Assembly (NCBI GenBank): GCA_043736395.1
Contig: JAYTCQ010000143.1
Location: forward strand, 1 to 50,156
Reading direction: 5' to 3'
DNA length: 50,156 nt
Source of the DNA: JAFDVL01 sp043736395
GTDB taxonomy: Bacteria; Acidobacteriota; Blastocatellia; RBC074
A model generated the notes under the pieces. That model was given only the letters and a program-made list of their open reading frames with translations, ran no database searches and was not told the DNA's origin. How positions within the stretch are numbered: position 1 is the first letter of the stretch; each line of letters starts with the position of its first letter. The position numbers and the translations under genes are program-made. Shown in pieces: positions 25,218 through 33,868 of this stretch.

Positions 25218-25384
25218 AACAGCCTCCGGGAGAGTTTGACGAACAACTAGAAATTTGCACCGCTTCAAATTGTAAAAGTAAGAGGAGAAAAATGTACGCC
25301 TACATTTTCTTCTGGTCAAGACTGGCGAGTAGGTCAAACCAGAGTGGAATCGTTGAAGGATACACATACAGACAGTAGAGAGAG

Positions 25385-25477
25385 TACGGAACAGACGGAA
25401 ATAACGGAACAGACAGAAAATTTATTGACGAAGGACTTTCTACTTCCGTTTGTTTCGTTATTTCCGTCTGTTCCGTA
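25385..25477. repeat. 22-bp perfect inverted repeat (CCGTCTGTTCCGT type)
   Basis: Bases 25385-25406 and 25456-25477 are exact reverse complements, and the flanks extend the pairing with few mismatches. It lies in the 372-base divergent gap between the receptor and alaS genes, which otherwise holds only the probable alaS promoter. Confidence 0.9.
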
Positions 25478-25505
25478 TTCTCGCCTTTAATTACCCCATT
25501 GCAAA

Positions 25506-25534
25506 TTGACAAAGCCTACCTTGCGCCTTAACCT
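25506..25534 (+). promoter_or_regulatory. probable alaS promoter
   Basis: TTGACA at 25506-25511, a 17-base spacer and TAACCT at 25529-25534 fit a sigma70-like promoter. It lies 55 bases upstream of the alaS start codon. The -35 is perfect, the -10 only partial. Confidence 0.5.
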
Positions 25535-25589
25535 TGAGTTTTATTGAATTTCTAACTTTGTCCCGATAAATAAAGGCTTTCACCCACGT

Positions 25590-28343
25590 ATGACTGGAAA
25601 CGAAATCAGAAATATTTTTCTCAAATACTTTGAGCGTAACGGACACAAAATCGTTAGCTCTTCACCGCTGTTGCCTGCGAATGATCCGACATTGATGTTT
25701 GCGAATGCGGGCATGAATCAATTCAAGGATGTTTTTATCGGCGCGGAAACGCGCGATTACAAACGGGCTACGACTTCGCAGAAATGTGTTCGCGCGGGCG
25801 GCAAACATAATGATCTTGACGAAGTCGGCAAGACGGCACGGCATCATACATTTTTTGAAATGCTCGGCAATTTTTCGTTTGGCGATTATTTCAAAGAAGA
25901 CGCGATCAAATTCGCGTGGGAATTGCTCGTAGACGAATTGAAACTTGATCCGAAACGTTTGTGGTTTTCGATTTATGAAGGTGACGGGGAAGTTGGGGCG
26001 GATGAAGAAGCGGACCAGCTTTGGCAAAAAGTCGGCGCTCCGGCTCATCGGATTTTGCGCTTCGGTCGCAAAGATAATTTTTGGCAAATGGGCGAAACAG
26101 GGCCGTGCGGGCCGTGCTCCGAAATCCATTATTACATGGGCGAAAATCCCGATGACCCGAATTTCAATAAACCCGAATTCGTGAACGGCGAAGGCGATGA
26201 CACGGTAGAAATCTGGAATCTCGTGTTCATGCAATACAACCGCACCGAAGTTGAAAAAGGCGTCTTCAAGCTTGATCCATTGCCCGCGCCGTCGGTGGAT
26301 ACGGGCGGGGGACTGGAGCGATGGGCGGCGGTGCTGCAAGGCGTCAAGACGAATTACGATACGGATTTGATTAAGCCGATTATTGATTTTACGGCGGAGC
26401 TTTCCGGCATCACTTACGAATACAATTCTCAGGAAGGCTTCGCGATGCGTGTCATTGCGGATCACGCACGCGCCGCTTCGTTTTTGATTGCGGACGGGAT
26501 TTTGCCAGGCAACGAAGGACGCAATTATGTGTTAAGAAAAATCATGCGCCGGGCGATTTACAACGGACGTGAGAATCTGAAATTCAACGGATTATTTTTC
26601 TCGAAGGTTTGCGAATTCGTAATTGATTTCATGAAAGAAGCGTATCCCGAATTGGAAGCGCAACGCAGTTACATTGAGAAAATGGTACGGCTTGAAGAAG
26701 AGCGATTTGGCGCAACAATTACAGGTGGCCTCAAAAAACTTCATAAGCTGATAAGTGAAAGCATAAACATAATTACAGGTAGATCAGTAGAGATTTCTAT
26801 CCATAATTTAGCAAAACTTTATGATACCGATGGAGTCCCGATTGACATGATGTATGTGGTTCTTTCTCAGCAAAATCTCGAAATATCCGTGTCCGATACT
26901 TATCCGAATCCTGGTATTTTTCGAGTTCGGAATTTATCTGAAGAGACCTTCAGAAACTATATTGATAATGGTGTAGCGTTGCTTCAGCAAGCTGGTGAAT
27001 ACATTCCTGGCCTTAGTTCCCAGCACCTAGACGTGTATATGACGCTACATAAAAACATTGGTACACCAACTGAATTCATCGGTTACGAGACAACAGGATT
27101 TGAAGGTGCGAAAATTGTTGGGGTAATCAATTCAAGCGATAGGCTGGAAACTGTCACTGAGTTGAACGTAGGTGCAGAAGGTGAGGTCGTTCTTGACACT
27201 ACTCCTTTCTACGCAGAAAGCGGCGGGCAGATAGGGGATGTCGGCACTCTCACAAATAAGAACGTTGTTGTGGAAGTACTAGGAACCACTTCACATTATG
27301 GTTTGATTGTACATAGGGTTAAAGTTGAAAAGGGAAGCCTCAACGTTGGCGATACTGTTAACGCGCAAGTGGATGTAGAAAAACGTGATGCGACGCGGCG
27401 CAATCATACGGCTACGCATCTGATGCACGCGGCATTGCGCGAAGTCCTTGGCACGCACGTCAAACAAGCGGGTTCCGTAGTCGAACCGAATTATCTGCGC
27501 TTCGACTTCGCGCATTATCAACCGTTGACCAAAACCGAGATCGAAGAAATCGAAAATATTGTTAATTTTCATGTGCTTCGGAATGAAACAGTGCAAACGG
27601 AAGAACTGGCGATTGAAGACGCGATGCGTTCCGGTGCAGTGGCTTTGTTCGGTGAAAAGTACGGTGAAAAAGTTCGCGTGCTGACCGTGAATGGGATGGA
27701 AAATGTTTTCTCGAAAGAGTTCTGCGGAGGCACGCATGTCCGCGCAACAGGCGACATTGGATCATTTAAAATTGTCAGTGATGAAGCAGTTGCGTCAGGC
27801 GTTCGTCGCATCCGCGCTGTCACGGGACGTATCGCGTTTGAGCGTTTTCAAGCTTCGGAAAATTTGATTGCGGAAACGGCTTCGCGGCTCAATGCGCAAC
27901 CGAAGCAACTACCCGAAACCGTAGACCGTTTGCAGGATCAAATTCGTCAACAGCAAAAAGAAATTGAGCGATTAAAATTAAAGCTTGCCCAAGGCGGAGG
28001 CGGCACTGAAGATCAAATCACCGAAATTAACGGCATCAAATTATTAGTGCGCAAAGTCGAAGATTTAGGCAAAGAAGGACGGCGTCAATTAGGCGATTCG
28101 TTAACCAGAAAAATCGCTCCCGGTGTAGTCGTGATCGCTGATGTCGCAGACGGCAAAGCTTCATTGCTCGTGATGGTTTCGGATGACGCTACGACGCGGA
28201 TTCAAGCTGGAAAAATCATCCGCGAAATCCCTGGCGCGCGTGGTGGCGGCAAGCCGGATTTAGCAGAAGGCGGCGTAGAGCTTGATAATTTGGATGCGGC
28301 TTTGCAGGCGGTAGCGGGAGTCATTGAGAAGTTGACAGGCTGA
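25590..28343 (+). CDS. alaS: alanyl-tRNA synthetase
   Basis: The 917-residue enzyme charges tRNA-Ala. The class II catalytic core (residues about 1-240, starting MTGNEIRNIFLKYFERNGHK, with GGGLERWA) is followed by a tRNA-recognition region, then the editing domain with HTATHLMHAAL and CGGTHV zinc-binding motifs, and a C-terminal DHHA1/oligomerisation domain after a coiled coil near 800. The reading frame is intact. The middle (about 26710-27370, residues 375-590) is clearly more AT-rich, uses different codons and has unusual sequence, such as DTDGVPIDMMYVVLSQQN where DT(Y/F)GxPxD is expected. This suggests recombination with a foreign allele. The gene is followed by the Vsr gene after 10 bases. 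Confidence 0.95.
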   Translation: MTGNEIRNIFLKYFERNGHKIVSSSPLLPANDPTLMFANAGMNQFKDVFIGAETRDYKRATTSQKCVRAGGKHNDLDEVGKTARHHTFFEMLGNFSFGDYFKEDAIKFAWELLVDELKLDPKRLWFSIYEGDGEVGADEEADQLWQKVGAPAHRILRFGRKDNFWQMGETGPCGPCSEIHYYMGENPDDPNFNKPEFVNGEGDDTVEIWNLVFMQYNRTEVEKGVFKLDPLPAPSVDTGGGLERWAAVLQGVKTNYDTDLIKPIIDFTAELSGITYEYNSQEGFAMRVIADHARAASFLIADGILPGNEGRNYVLRKIMRRAIYNGRENLKFNGLFFSKVCEFVIDFMKEAYPELEAQRSYIEKMVRLEEERFGATITGGLKKLHKLISESINIITGRSVEISIHNLAKLYDTDGVPIDMMYVVLSQQNLEISVSDTYPNPGIFRVRNLSEETFRNYIDNGVALLQQAGEYIPGLSSQHLDVYMTLHKNIGTPTEFIGYETTGFEGAKIVGVINSSDRLETVTELNVGAEGEVVLDTTPFYAESGGQIGDVGTLTNKNVVVEVLGTTSHYGLIVHRVKVEKGSLNVGDTVNAQVDVEKRDATRRNHTATHLMHAALREVLGTHVKQAGSVVEPNYLRFDFAHYQPLTKTEIEEIENIVNFHVLRNETVQTEELAIEDAMRSGAVALFGEKYGEKVRVLTVNGMENVFSKEFCGGTHVRATGDIGSFKIVSDEAVASGVRRIRAVTGRIAFERFQASENLIAETASRLNAQPKQLPETVDRLQDQIRQQQKEIERLKLKLAQGGGGTEDQITEINGIKLLVRKVEDLGKEGRRQLGDSLTRKIAPGVVVIADVADGKASLLVMVSDDATTRIQAGKIIREIPGARGGGKPDLAEGGVELDNLDAALQAVAGVIEKLTG

Positions 28344-28353
28344 GAATGTGTAA

Positions 28354-28767
28354 ATGGATATTGTAAGTCAAAAGAGACGAAGTGAGCTGATGTCTTATAT
28401 TAAGGCTGAGAATACTCGACCAGAGATAATTACACGTCGATTACTGCATGCGTTTGGTTTCCGTTTTCGATTACATGTAAAAGATTTACCAGGAAAGCCA
28501 GATATTGTATTGCCAAAATATAATCTAGTGATATTTATTCATGGATGTTTTTGGCATCATCATACAAAATGTCCTAAGTCGAAACTGCCTGTATCAAACG
28601 CAGAATTTTGGGAAGAAAAAATCATGTCAAATGTTGCAAGAGACAAAAATTATATTGTTAGTTTGAAAAAAATGGGATGGAGAACACTCATTATTTGGGA
28701 GTGTGAAACAAAAAATAGAGGTTTCAAGGAAGTGCTTGGTAAGGTTATGAAGAAAGCAACCTGTTAA
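28354..28767 (+). CDS. vsr: Vsr-type very-short-patch repair endonuclease
   Basis: This 137-residue protein is a clear member of the Vsr family, which nicks DNA at T:G mismatches arising from deamination of 5-methylcytosine. Family features are DIVSQKRRSELMSYIKAENTRPE at the N-terminus, GKPDIVLPKYNLVIFIHGCFWHHH (catalytic D50; the HGCFWH motif at 63-68), C73 and later zinc ligands, and the WRTLIIWECE strand. It lies in one run of genes with a cytosine methyltransferase, so a repair role fits; Vsr-fold proteins can also act as restriction nucleases. The gene starts 10 bases after alaS and ends directly before the next gene. The base composition is markedly more AT-rich than alaS's ends. Confidence 0.92.
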   Translation: MDIVSQKRRSELMSYIKAENTRPEIITRRLLHAFGFRFRLHVKDLPGKPDIVLPKYNLVIFIHGCFWHHHTKCPKSKLPVSNAEFWEEKIMSNVARDKNYIVSLKKMGWRTLIIWECETKNRGFKEVLGKVMKKATC

Positions 28768-30972
28768 GTGGAAAAATCCAGAAATGTAATCAAACTCAAT
28801 AAGCCGATGCAGAAAAATAAGCCTATCGAAAAAATACAATTTAAATTGCACCCGCGTATTTTCTCAGCACTAGGGACAGAGTTGGTAACTAACGACACTG
28901 TCGCCATTGTTGAGTTAGTAAAGAATTCCTACGATGCTTTTGCTACGAGAGTTGATCTGAGACTGAAAGAGGATAAATCAACAGGTAAACAAATTCTTGA
29001 AATTGAAGATAACGGGACAGGTATGACGCGAGAGGTAATTGAAAACGCTTGGTGTGTAGTAGCAACTCCTTATCGCGTGAATAATTTTTCGACAACAAAA
29101 GGTAAAAAGACACGCCGGGTTTCTGGAGAAAAAGGATTAGGTCGTTTATCGGCTGCACGACTGGGAAATCGGCTTGAGTTAATTACAAAGTCTGAAAATA
29201 GCCAATGTTGGCGGATCAATGTAAATTGGGGATTATTGGCGAATGCTTCTGATTTAAACGATTGTCAGGTGGAAATAGAAGAGCTTTCTGAAAATTTTTA
29301 CATGTCTCCGCACGGCACGTTACTTCGCATCTCAGAAATCGAAAATAGTTGGACTGAAGATACTCAAAAAAATCTAGCGATACAGCTTGGACGATTAATT
29401 TATCCCTTCGCCAATATTAATGATTTTGAAATTTGGATAGATGCTCCAGGTGAAGGGACTAGGTCTACTAGGATTGAGCCACATAAATTTCTCTTTCAAC
29501 CTCCATATGCAATAAAAGGAAAAGTTGATAAGAAAGGAATGTTGCACGCAGAATACCAATATATAGACAATGAGCGAAGACGTAATAATAATATTAAATT
29601 AGATATTTGGAAGCGAATGCATCCTCGTTCAAATATCGAGAAACTCAAAGATTTTTCTAATTCTAGCGGGCCTTTCGATTTTGAGATACGTGCGTGGGAT
29701 TTAGATGCTGATTCCATCTTAGATCTTTCAAAGCGATTTGAAGTTAGTAAGAAACTCATTCGAGAGGATATTAGCGCATTCAGAGGGGTTTCTGTTTATC
29801 GAGATGGAATTCTTGTTCTACCAAAGAGTGAAACAAGGCGTGATTGGTTAGGTCTTGATTTGCGTAGAGTAAGTAAAGTGGGATCTCGATTTAGCACAAG
29901 CCAAATTGTTGGATATGTCGCAATAACTGCTGAGCAGAATCCGAATATTGAGGATACAAGTGATCGTGAACGTTTAAAAGAAACTACTGCATCTGATGAT
30001 TTTATAAAATTACTAAAAGAAATTTTTGAAATATTTGAGAACGAGAGAGAGATTGATCGGCGGAAGTACAAACCAGAGCCACCTCTAAAAGACCTTTTTG
30101 AAAGACTTTCCTATAAATCTCTCATTGAAGAGATGCGGGCAAGGGCAAAAGAGAAAGTACCTCTCGCAGAAATAATTAAATTTGTTGAAGCTCAAGAAGC
30201 GGAATATGACAGTAATAGAAAGCAATTAGAAAAGAGAATATTACATTATCACTACCTTGCAAGTTTAGGCACGATTGCTGGAATGCTTGTACATGAAGTC
30301 AGAAATAGGTCAACTAGCTTCAGTAAGCTCTTTGAGACTTTTGGAGAATTTATTAGGGGAAAGTCCTCAAAAGAAAAAGTAGAAAGAGATATCAATACCG
30401 CTCAGAAAGCATCTCAATTGCTGCTTCAATTGGCTAATCGTTTTGCGCCACTCGCTAACAGAAATTACCGTTCAGGAGAAAAAGGGGCATGTCTTGAAGA
30501 GATAATTCAGGACTGTCTTAATCTCAGAGAGGATGAGTTAAGTAGTGGGAAAGTACGCGTCTCCTTCGAATCTAAACTTAATGGTAAAACATTAGTTTCG
30601 ATGAATGAGGCGGAGTTGAGTACGTTGATACTCAACTTATTAGACAACGCTTGGTACTGGCTTAGCACTTCCAAGGATATTGTGGAACGACATATTCTTT
30701 TTGAAATTCGAAGGAAAGATACCAACAAAATTTTTGTTGGTATTCATGACAATGGACCTGGTGTAAATCCCGAAGAGCAAGAAGAAATATTTTTACCAGG
30801 TGTAACCAGGAAACCAGGAGGTATAGGTTTTGGTCTAACAATCTCATCAGAAATTGTATCTCAGCACGGTGGAAAGTTAGAATTACTTTTTCCCTCAAAA
30901 CTTGGTGGAGCTAGTTTTGTATTTGAGCTTCCACCTCAAGTAGTAAAAGAATCAAAATCAATACCGAAATAA
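28768..30972 (+). CDS. double GHKL protein: Hsp90/MutL-like ATPase fused to histidine kinase core
   Basis: The ~734-residue protein carries two GHKL ATPase modules. Module 1 (residues 25-250) has N-box ELVKNSYDA (49-57), G1 box EDNGTGM (80-86) and G2 box GEKGLGRLSA (120-129), as in HATPase_c_3/MORC-MutL-like ATPases of R-M loci. After a middle region and a coiled coil (~460-500), a histidine-kinase core follows, with H-box GMLVHEVRN (H509), N-box LNLLDNAW, G1 DNGPG (661-665) and G2 GGIGFG (684-689). No membrane helix is present, so the kinase is cytoplasmic. The GTG at 28768 abuts the vsr stop; the ATG at 28807 is an alternative start. The next gene encodes a receiver protein, its likely phosphorylation partner. 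Confidence 0.85.
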   Translation: MEKSRNVIKLNKPMQKNKPIEKIQFKLHPRIFSALGTELVTNDTVAIVELVKNSYDAFATRVDLRLKEDKSTGKQILEIEDNGTGMTREVIENAWCVVATPYRVNNFSTTKGKKTRRVSGEKGLGRLSAARLGNRLELITKSENSQCWRINVNWGLLANASDLNDCQVEIEELSENFYMSPHGTLLRISEIENSWTEDTQKNLAIQLGRLIYPFANINDFEIWIDAPGEGTRSTRIEPHKFLFQPPYAIKGKVDKKGMLHAEYQYIDNERRRNNNIKLDIWKRMHPRSNIEKLKDFSNSSGPFDFEIRAWDLDADSILDLSKRFEVSKKLIREDISAFRGVSVYRDGILVLPKSETRRDWLGLDLRRVSKVGSRFSTSQIVGYVAITAEQNPNIEDTSDRERLKETTASDDFIKLLKEIFEIFENEREIDRRKYKPEPPLKDLFERLSYKSLIEEMRARAKEKVPLAEIIKFVEAQEAEYDSNRKQLEKRILHYHYLASLGTIAGMLVHEVRNRSTSFSKLFETFGEFIRGKSSKEKVERDINTAQKASQLLLQLANRFAPLANRNYRSGEKGACLEEIIQDCLNLREDELSSGKVRVSFESKLNGKTLVSMNEAELSTLILNLLDNAWYWLSTSKDIVERHILFEIRRKDTNKIFVGIHDNGPGVNPEEQEEIFLPGVTRKPGGIGFGLTISSEIVSQHGGKLELLFPSKLGGASFVFELPPQVVKESKSIPK

Positions 30973-30976
30973 AAAA

Positions 30977-32086
30977 ATGAAAATACTCATAATTGATGAT
31001 GAGCCGACAAATTACGAAACTTTGTCAAACCATCTCACGGACAAATTTGGTGAAGACAATGTGACAACTACGTATCGTAATTTTTCAGATGGACGCGATA
31101 TAGTTTCCTCGCATCATCAATATGAAGTCGTAATCATTGATTTGTTCAATGGCGCGATTGGTAGTAGTGATAAGGTTGGAGCTGATGTCTGGGCAGATGT
31201 GCAAAAAGGAAAATTTGTTCCAGTGATTATCTATTCGGCATTCGACGGAGACTTAGATTTTGATTTTCCAATCGAGCACCCAATTCTCAAACGGGTTATT
31301 AGACAAGGTGATTCATACAATCAAGTTCATTCTCATTTAAAAGAATTACTGCCTCTAATTGAAGAACTAAGAGAGGTTGGCAACGAGTTTAATGAATCGA
31401 TAAAAGATGTGTTGACTCAAACTGCCCCTTTTTTGTGGGAGGCCGAGCCTGACCCACTAAAAAGAACTGGGTTACTAAAAAGAAGTGCGCGAAGAAGGCT
31501 TGCAGCAAAAATGGATCAGCAAACCTTTACCGGGGAAAAGCTTCAATTTTGGGAGCAATATCTTATTCCTCCTGTCGAAGAAGATTTGCTCATGGGTGAT
31601 TTAATTCGTGTTAAGAAAGAGAATAAAACTCATCCAGTATCTTATCGCTTAATACTTACACCGTCCTGTGACTTAGCTAGAAATGGTAAAGTTAGGAGCG
31701 TTTTGGTAGCAAAATGTGAATCTTCAGATACTATGATTCAAAAGCTAAATATTAAGGTTACGGAGCTTACTAACAGAGAGAGTAAAAAAAATGCTGTTAA
31801 CAAGCTAAAAAGTAGTCTTAATGATTCACATGTTCAAGGCTATGTTTATCTCCCTGATTTCGCTTCAGAGATTCCAGCGATGGTAGCCAATTTACGAGAC
31901 TTAGCCTTAATTCCGCTAAGCCACATTAAAGGGACTCAAAAGCGACCACAAAGTTACGAAAGAGTAGCATCTGTTGATAGCCCTTTTAGAGAACAAATCG
32001 CATGGGCATATCTTCAGATAGCGGGAAGACCAGGCGTACCTGACCGTGACTCGGAAAAACAGTCCAAAAAAATTCTAAACCTATAA
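30977..32086 (+). CDS. receiver-domain protein with unknown C-terminal effector
   Basis: The first ~115 residues form a response-regulator receiver: MKILIIDDEPTNYE (acidic pair D7/D8), phospho-acceptor D55 in VVIIDLFNG, S87 in VPVIIYSAFD and K105 in HPILKRV. The remaining ~250 residues are not a known DNA-binding output domain. A basic stretch (LLKRSARRRLAAKMDQ) is followed by EEDLLMGDLIRV and YRLILTPSCDLARNGKVRSVLVAK, then a C-terminal segment with EIPAMVANLRDLALIPLSH. The TPSCDL motif resembles a Cys-Asp motif of poorly known proteins. The gene lies four bases after the kinase-like gene and just before the DNA methyltransferase. It is probably the output of a phosphorelay acting on the methylation system. 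Confidence 0.75.
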   Translation: MKILIIDDEPTNYETLSNHLTDKFGEDNVTTTYRNFSDGRDIVSSHHQYEVVIIDLFNGAIGSSDKVGADVWADVQKGKFVPVIIYSAFDGDLDFDFPIEHPILKRVIRQGDSYNQVHSHLKELLPLIEELREVGNEFNESIKDVLTQTAPFLWEAEPDPLKRTGLLKRSARRRLAAKMDQQTFTGEKLQFWEQYLIPPVEEDLLMGDLIRVKKENKTHPVSYRLILTPSCDLARNGKVRSVLVAKCESSDTMIQKLNIKVTELTNRESKKNAVNKLKSSLNDSHVQGYVYLPDFASEIPAMVANLRDLALIPLSHIKGTQKRPQSYERVASVDSPFREQIAWAYLQIAGRPGVPDRDSEKQSKKILNL

Positions 32087-32108
32087 CCACTAATTATTTA
32101 TTACTACT

Positions 32109-33146
32109 ATGATTGCTGTTGATTTCTTTTGTGGAGCGGGCGGATTAACAAGAGGACTGCTTGATGCAGGAATTCAAGTTGTGCTCGGGATAGATGATGA
32201 CGAAAGTTGTAAAGAAACCTATGAGGTGAATAATTATCCAGCCACATTTTTGAAAGCAGATATTGTTAAGTTAGAGTTTGATGAAGTGCGCAACCACCTT
32301 GTAGGTGTAGACCCAGAGAATTTATTGTTTGCCGCTTGCGCACCTTGTCAACCATTTTCTCAGCTTAATCGTAATGAAAATAAAGACGATAGAGCTACAT
32401 TACTTGGGCGATTTGCTAGATTTATTGAGGCTTTTCAACCTAAGTATATTTTTCTCGAAAATGTCCCAGGTCTTTCTAAGGTTCGAGGCTCTAGTACACA
32501 TAAAAGGTTTCTTGAAATGCTTAGAAGGCGTGGATATAATTTTGATGATGGTATAGTGAATGCTAAATCCTATGGTGTTCCTCAGTCTCGAAGACGATAT
32601 GTTTTGATCGCAGTGAGAGGTGCAATTCCTTTTTTACCAGCCTACACACATGGAAATAGCGAAGGATTAATACCATTTGAAACGGTAGAAAATGCTATTA
32701 GAAGATATCCTCATATAGAAGCTGGAGAATCTCATCCTACAGTTCCCAATCATACTGCCGCATCAATTATTCCAAGAAACCTCGAACGATTAATTCACAC
32801 GCCAGAGGATGGGGGAGATCGAAGAGATTGGCCAAAGCATCTTTGGCTCAAATGCCACTCAGGAGAGCATACAGGTCATACTGATGTGTATGGTCGTATG
32901 CGATGGAATCTGCCAGCTCCTACCTTAACTTGTAAGTGCATTAGTATTTCGAATGGTAGGTATGGGCATCCAACCGAGCATCGAGCGATCTCTCTTCGCG
33001 AAGCAGCGAGTCTGCAAAGTTTTAGTGATGAGTATATATTTTATGGAGAGAGTCCTACTAAACTGGCTGCCCATATAGGGAATGCAGTTCCAGTTAAGAT
33101 GGCTCAAAGATTTGGCGAATATTTATTGTCAGTTGCAACTGAGTAA
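32109..33146 (+). CDS. dcm: DNA (cytosine-5) methyltransferase
   Basis: The 345-residue enzyme has the ordered motifs of C5-cytosine methyltransferases: motif I DFFCGAGG (residues 5-12, SAM binding), motif IV ACAPCQPFS with catalytic C80, motif VI LENVPG (116-121), motif VIII QSRRRY (159-164) and motif X near the end (AAHIGNAVP). The target-recognition region lies between about residues 180 and 290 and cannot be read for specificity. A linked Vsr gene suggests that deamination damage at its sites is repaired. It is the last gene of the AT-rich run that begins at vsr. No classical restriction endonuclease is recognisable, so the nuclease may be Vsr, the unknown part of the receiver protein or the PD-(D/E)XK-like neighbour. 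Confidence 0.93.
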   Translation: MIAVDFFCGAGGLTRGLLDAGIQVVLGIDDDESCKETYEVNNYPATFLKADIVKLEFDEVRNHLVGVDPENLLFAACAPCQPFSQLNRNENKDDRATLLGRFARFIEAFQPKYIFLENVPGLSKVRGSSTHKRFLEMLRRRGYNFDDGIVNAKSYGVPQSRRRYVLIAVRGAIPFLPAYTHGNSEGLIPFETVENAIRRYPHIEAGESHPTVPNHTAASIIPRNLERLIHTPEDGGDRRDWPKHLWLKCHSGEHTGHTDVYGRMRWNLPAPTLTCKCISISNGRYGHPTEHRAISLREAASLQSFSDEYIFYGESPTKLAAHIGNAVPVKMAQRFGEYLLSVATE

Positions 33147-33168
33147 TCTTACTTAAAGACATGATCTT

Positions 33169-33783
33169 ATGTCATATAGCAATTTTAAATTAGAGACAGT
33201 CAAAAGCCAATTTAAGCTGAATTTCATCAGAGACAAATCTTTGTTTTCCGGCATAGAACCTGTTGATCCAACGCATTTGCTAAAACAAACACTGGAGGAA
33301 AATGTTCCGCTGGCTTTAGCGATTCATACTGAAAAAGCCCGTTCTGAATTAATTGTCGCTCCCATTCTGGTTGAAGTCAGACGGCGGATGGATCACCGCA
33401 TTAGCTTATTTTCAGGCTCAGAATTTAATGTTGATAAATCACAGGATTTGACAGGTGTCTGCGATTTTTTGATTAGTTTATCTCCTGAACAATTAACGAT
33501 TACTGCACCGATTATCAGTATCGTTGAAGCTAAAAACGATAATATTAAAAATGGTATTCCGCAGTGCATTGCCGAAATGGTAGCGGCGAAAAAATTTAAT
33601 GAATTACAAGGAAATCGGGTTGATGAGATTTTCGGAATCGTGACGACCGGAAGTCTTTGGCAATTTCTCAGACTCAATGGCAGCACTGTCGAAATTGATA
33701 CAGATGAATATTATTTGAAGGAAGTAGACAAAATCCTCGGCATCATCATCAGCGTCATTGAAGATGCTCTGGCCAGGAAATAA
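33169..33783 (+). CDS. PD-(D/E)XK nuclease-like protein
   Basis: The 204-residue protein shows a pattern compatible with a PD-(D/E)XK fold: E60 (KARSELIVAP), SGSEFNVD, D99 in GVCDFLIS, E120-x-K122 in IVEAKNDN and Q132 in NGIPQCIAEM. Similar proteins are common in cyanobacteria and other environmental bacteria and remain uncharacterised; many are not part of R-M systems. Its composition is closer to the host average than that of the four preceding genes, so it may mark the border of the island rather than belong to it. It starts 22 bases after the methyltransferase in the same direction. ATG start without a clear binding site. Confidence 0.6.
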   Translation: MSYSNFKLETVKSQFKLNFIRDKSLFSGIEPVDPTHLLKQTLEENVPLALAIHTEKARSELIVAPILVEVRRRMDHRISLFSGSEFNVDKSQDLTGVCDFLISLSPEQLTITAPIISIVEAKNDNIKNGIPQCIAEMVAAKKFNELQGNRVDEIFGIVTTGSLWQFLRLNGSTVEIDTDEYYLKEVDKILGIIISVIEDALARK

Positions 33784-33785
33784 TT

Positions 33786-33860
33786 GTTCAGAGTTCACGC
33801 TTCAGCGTGTCAACGCCAGCGAAGCGCGGCGTTTGGCAAACTAAAGTTTGAACTCTGAAC
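33786..33860. repeat. nested inverted repeat between convergent genes
   Basis: The 12-bp ends 33786-33797 and 33849-33860 are exact reverse complements, and shorter hairpins (such as ACGCTTCAGCGT and AACGCC...GGCGTT) lie inside. It separates the nuclease-like gene from the convergent phosphatase and could terminate both. Confidence 0.85.
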
Positions 33861-33868
33861 ACTTCTGC

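Noticed and set aside
25300..25512. A 70-codon frame between the receptor and alaS genes
   Set aside because: Its sequence is the translation of the 22-bp inverted repeat and flanks; no binding site and no family resemblance.
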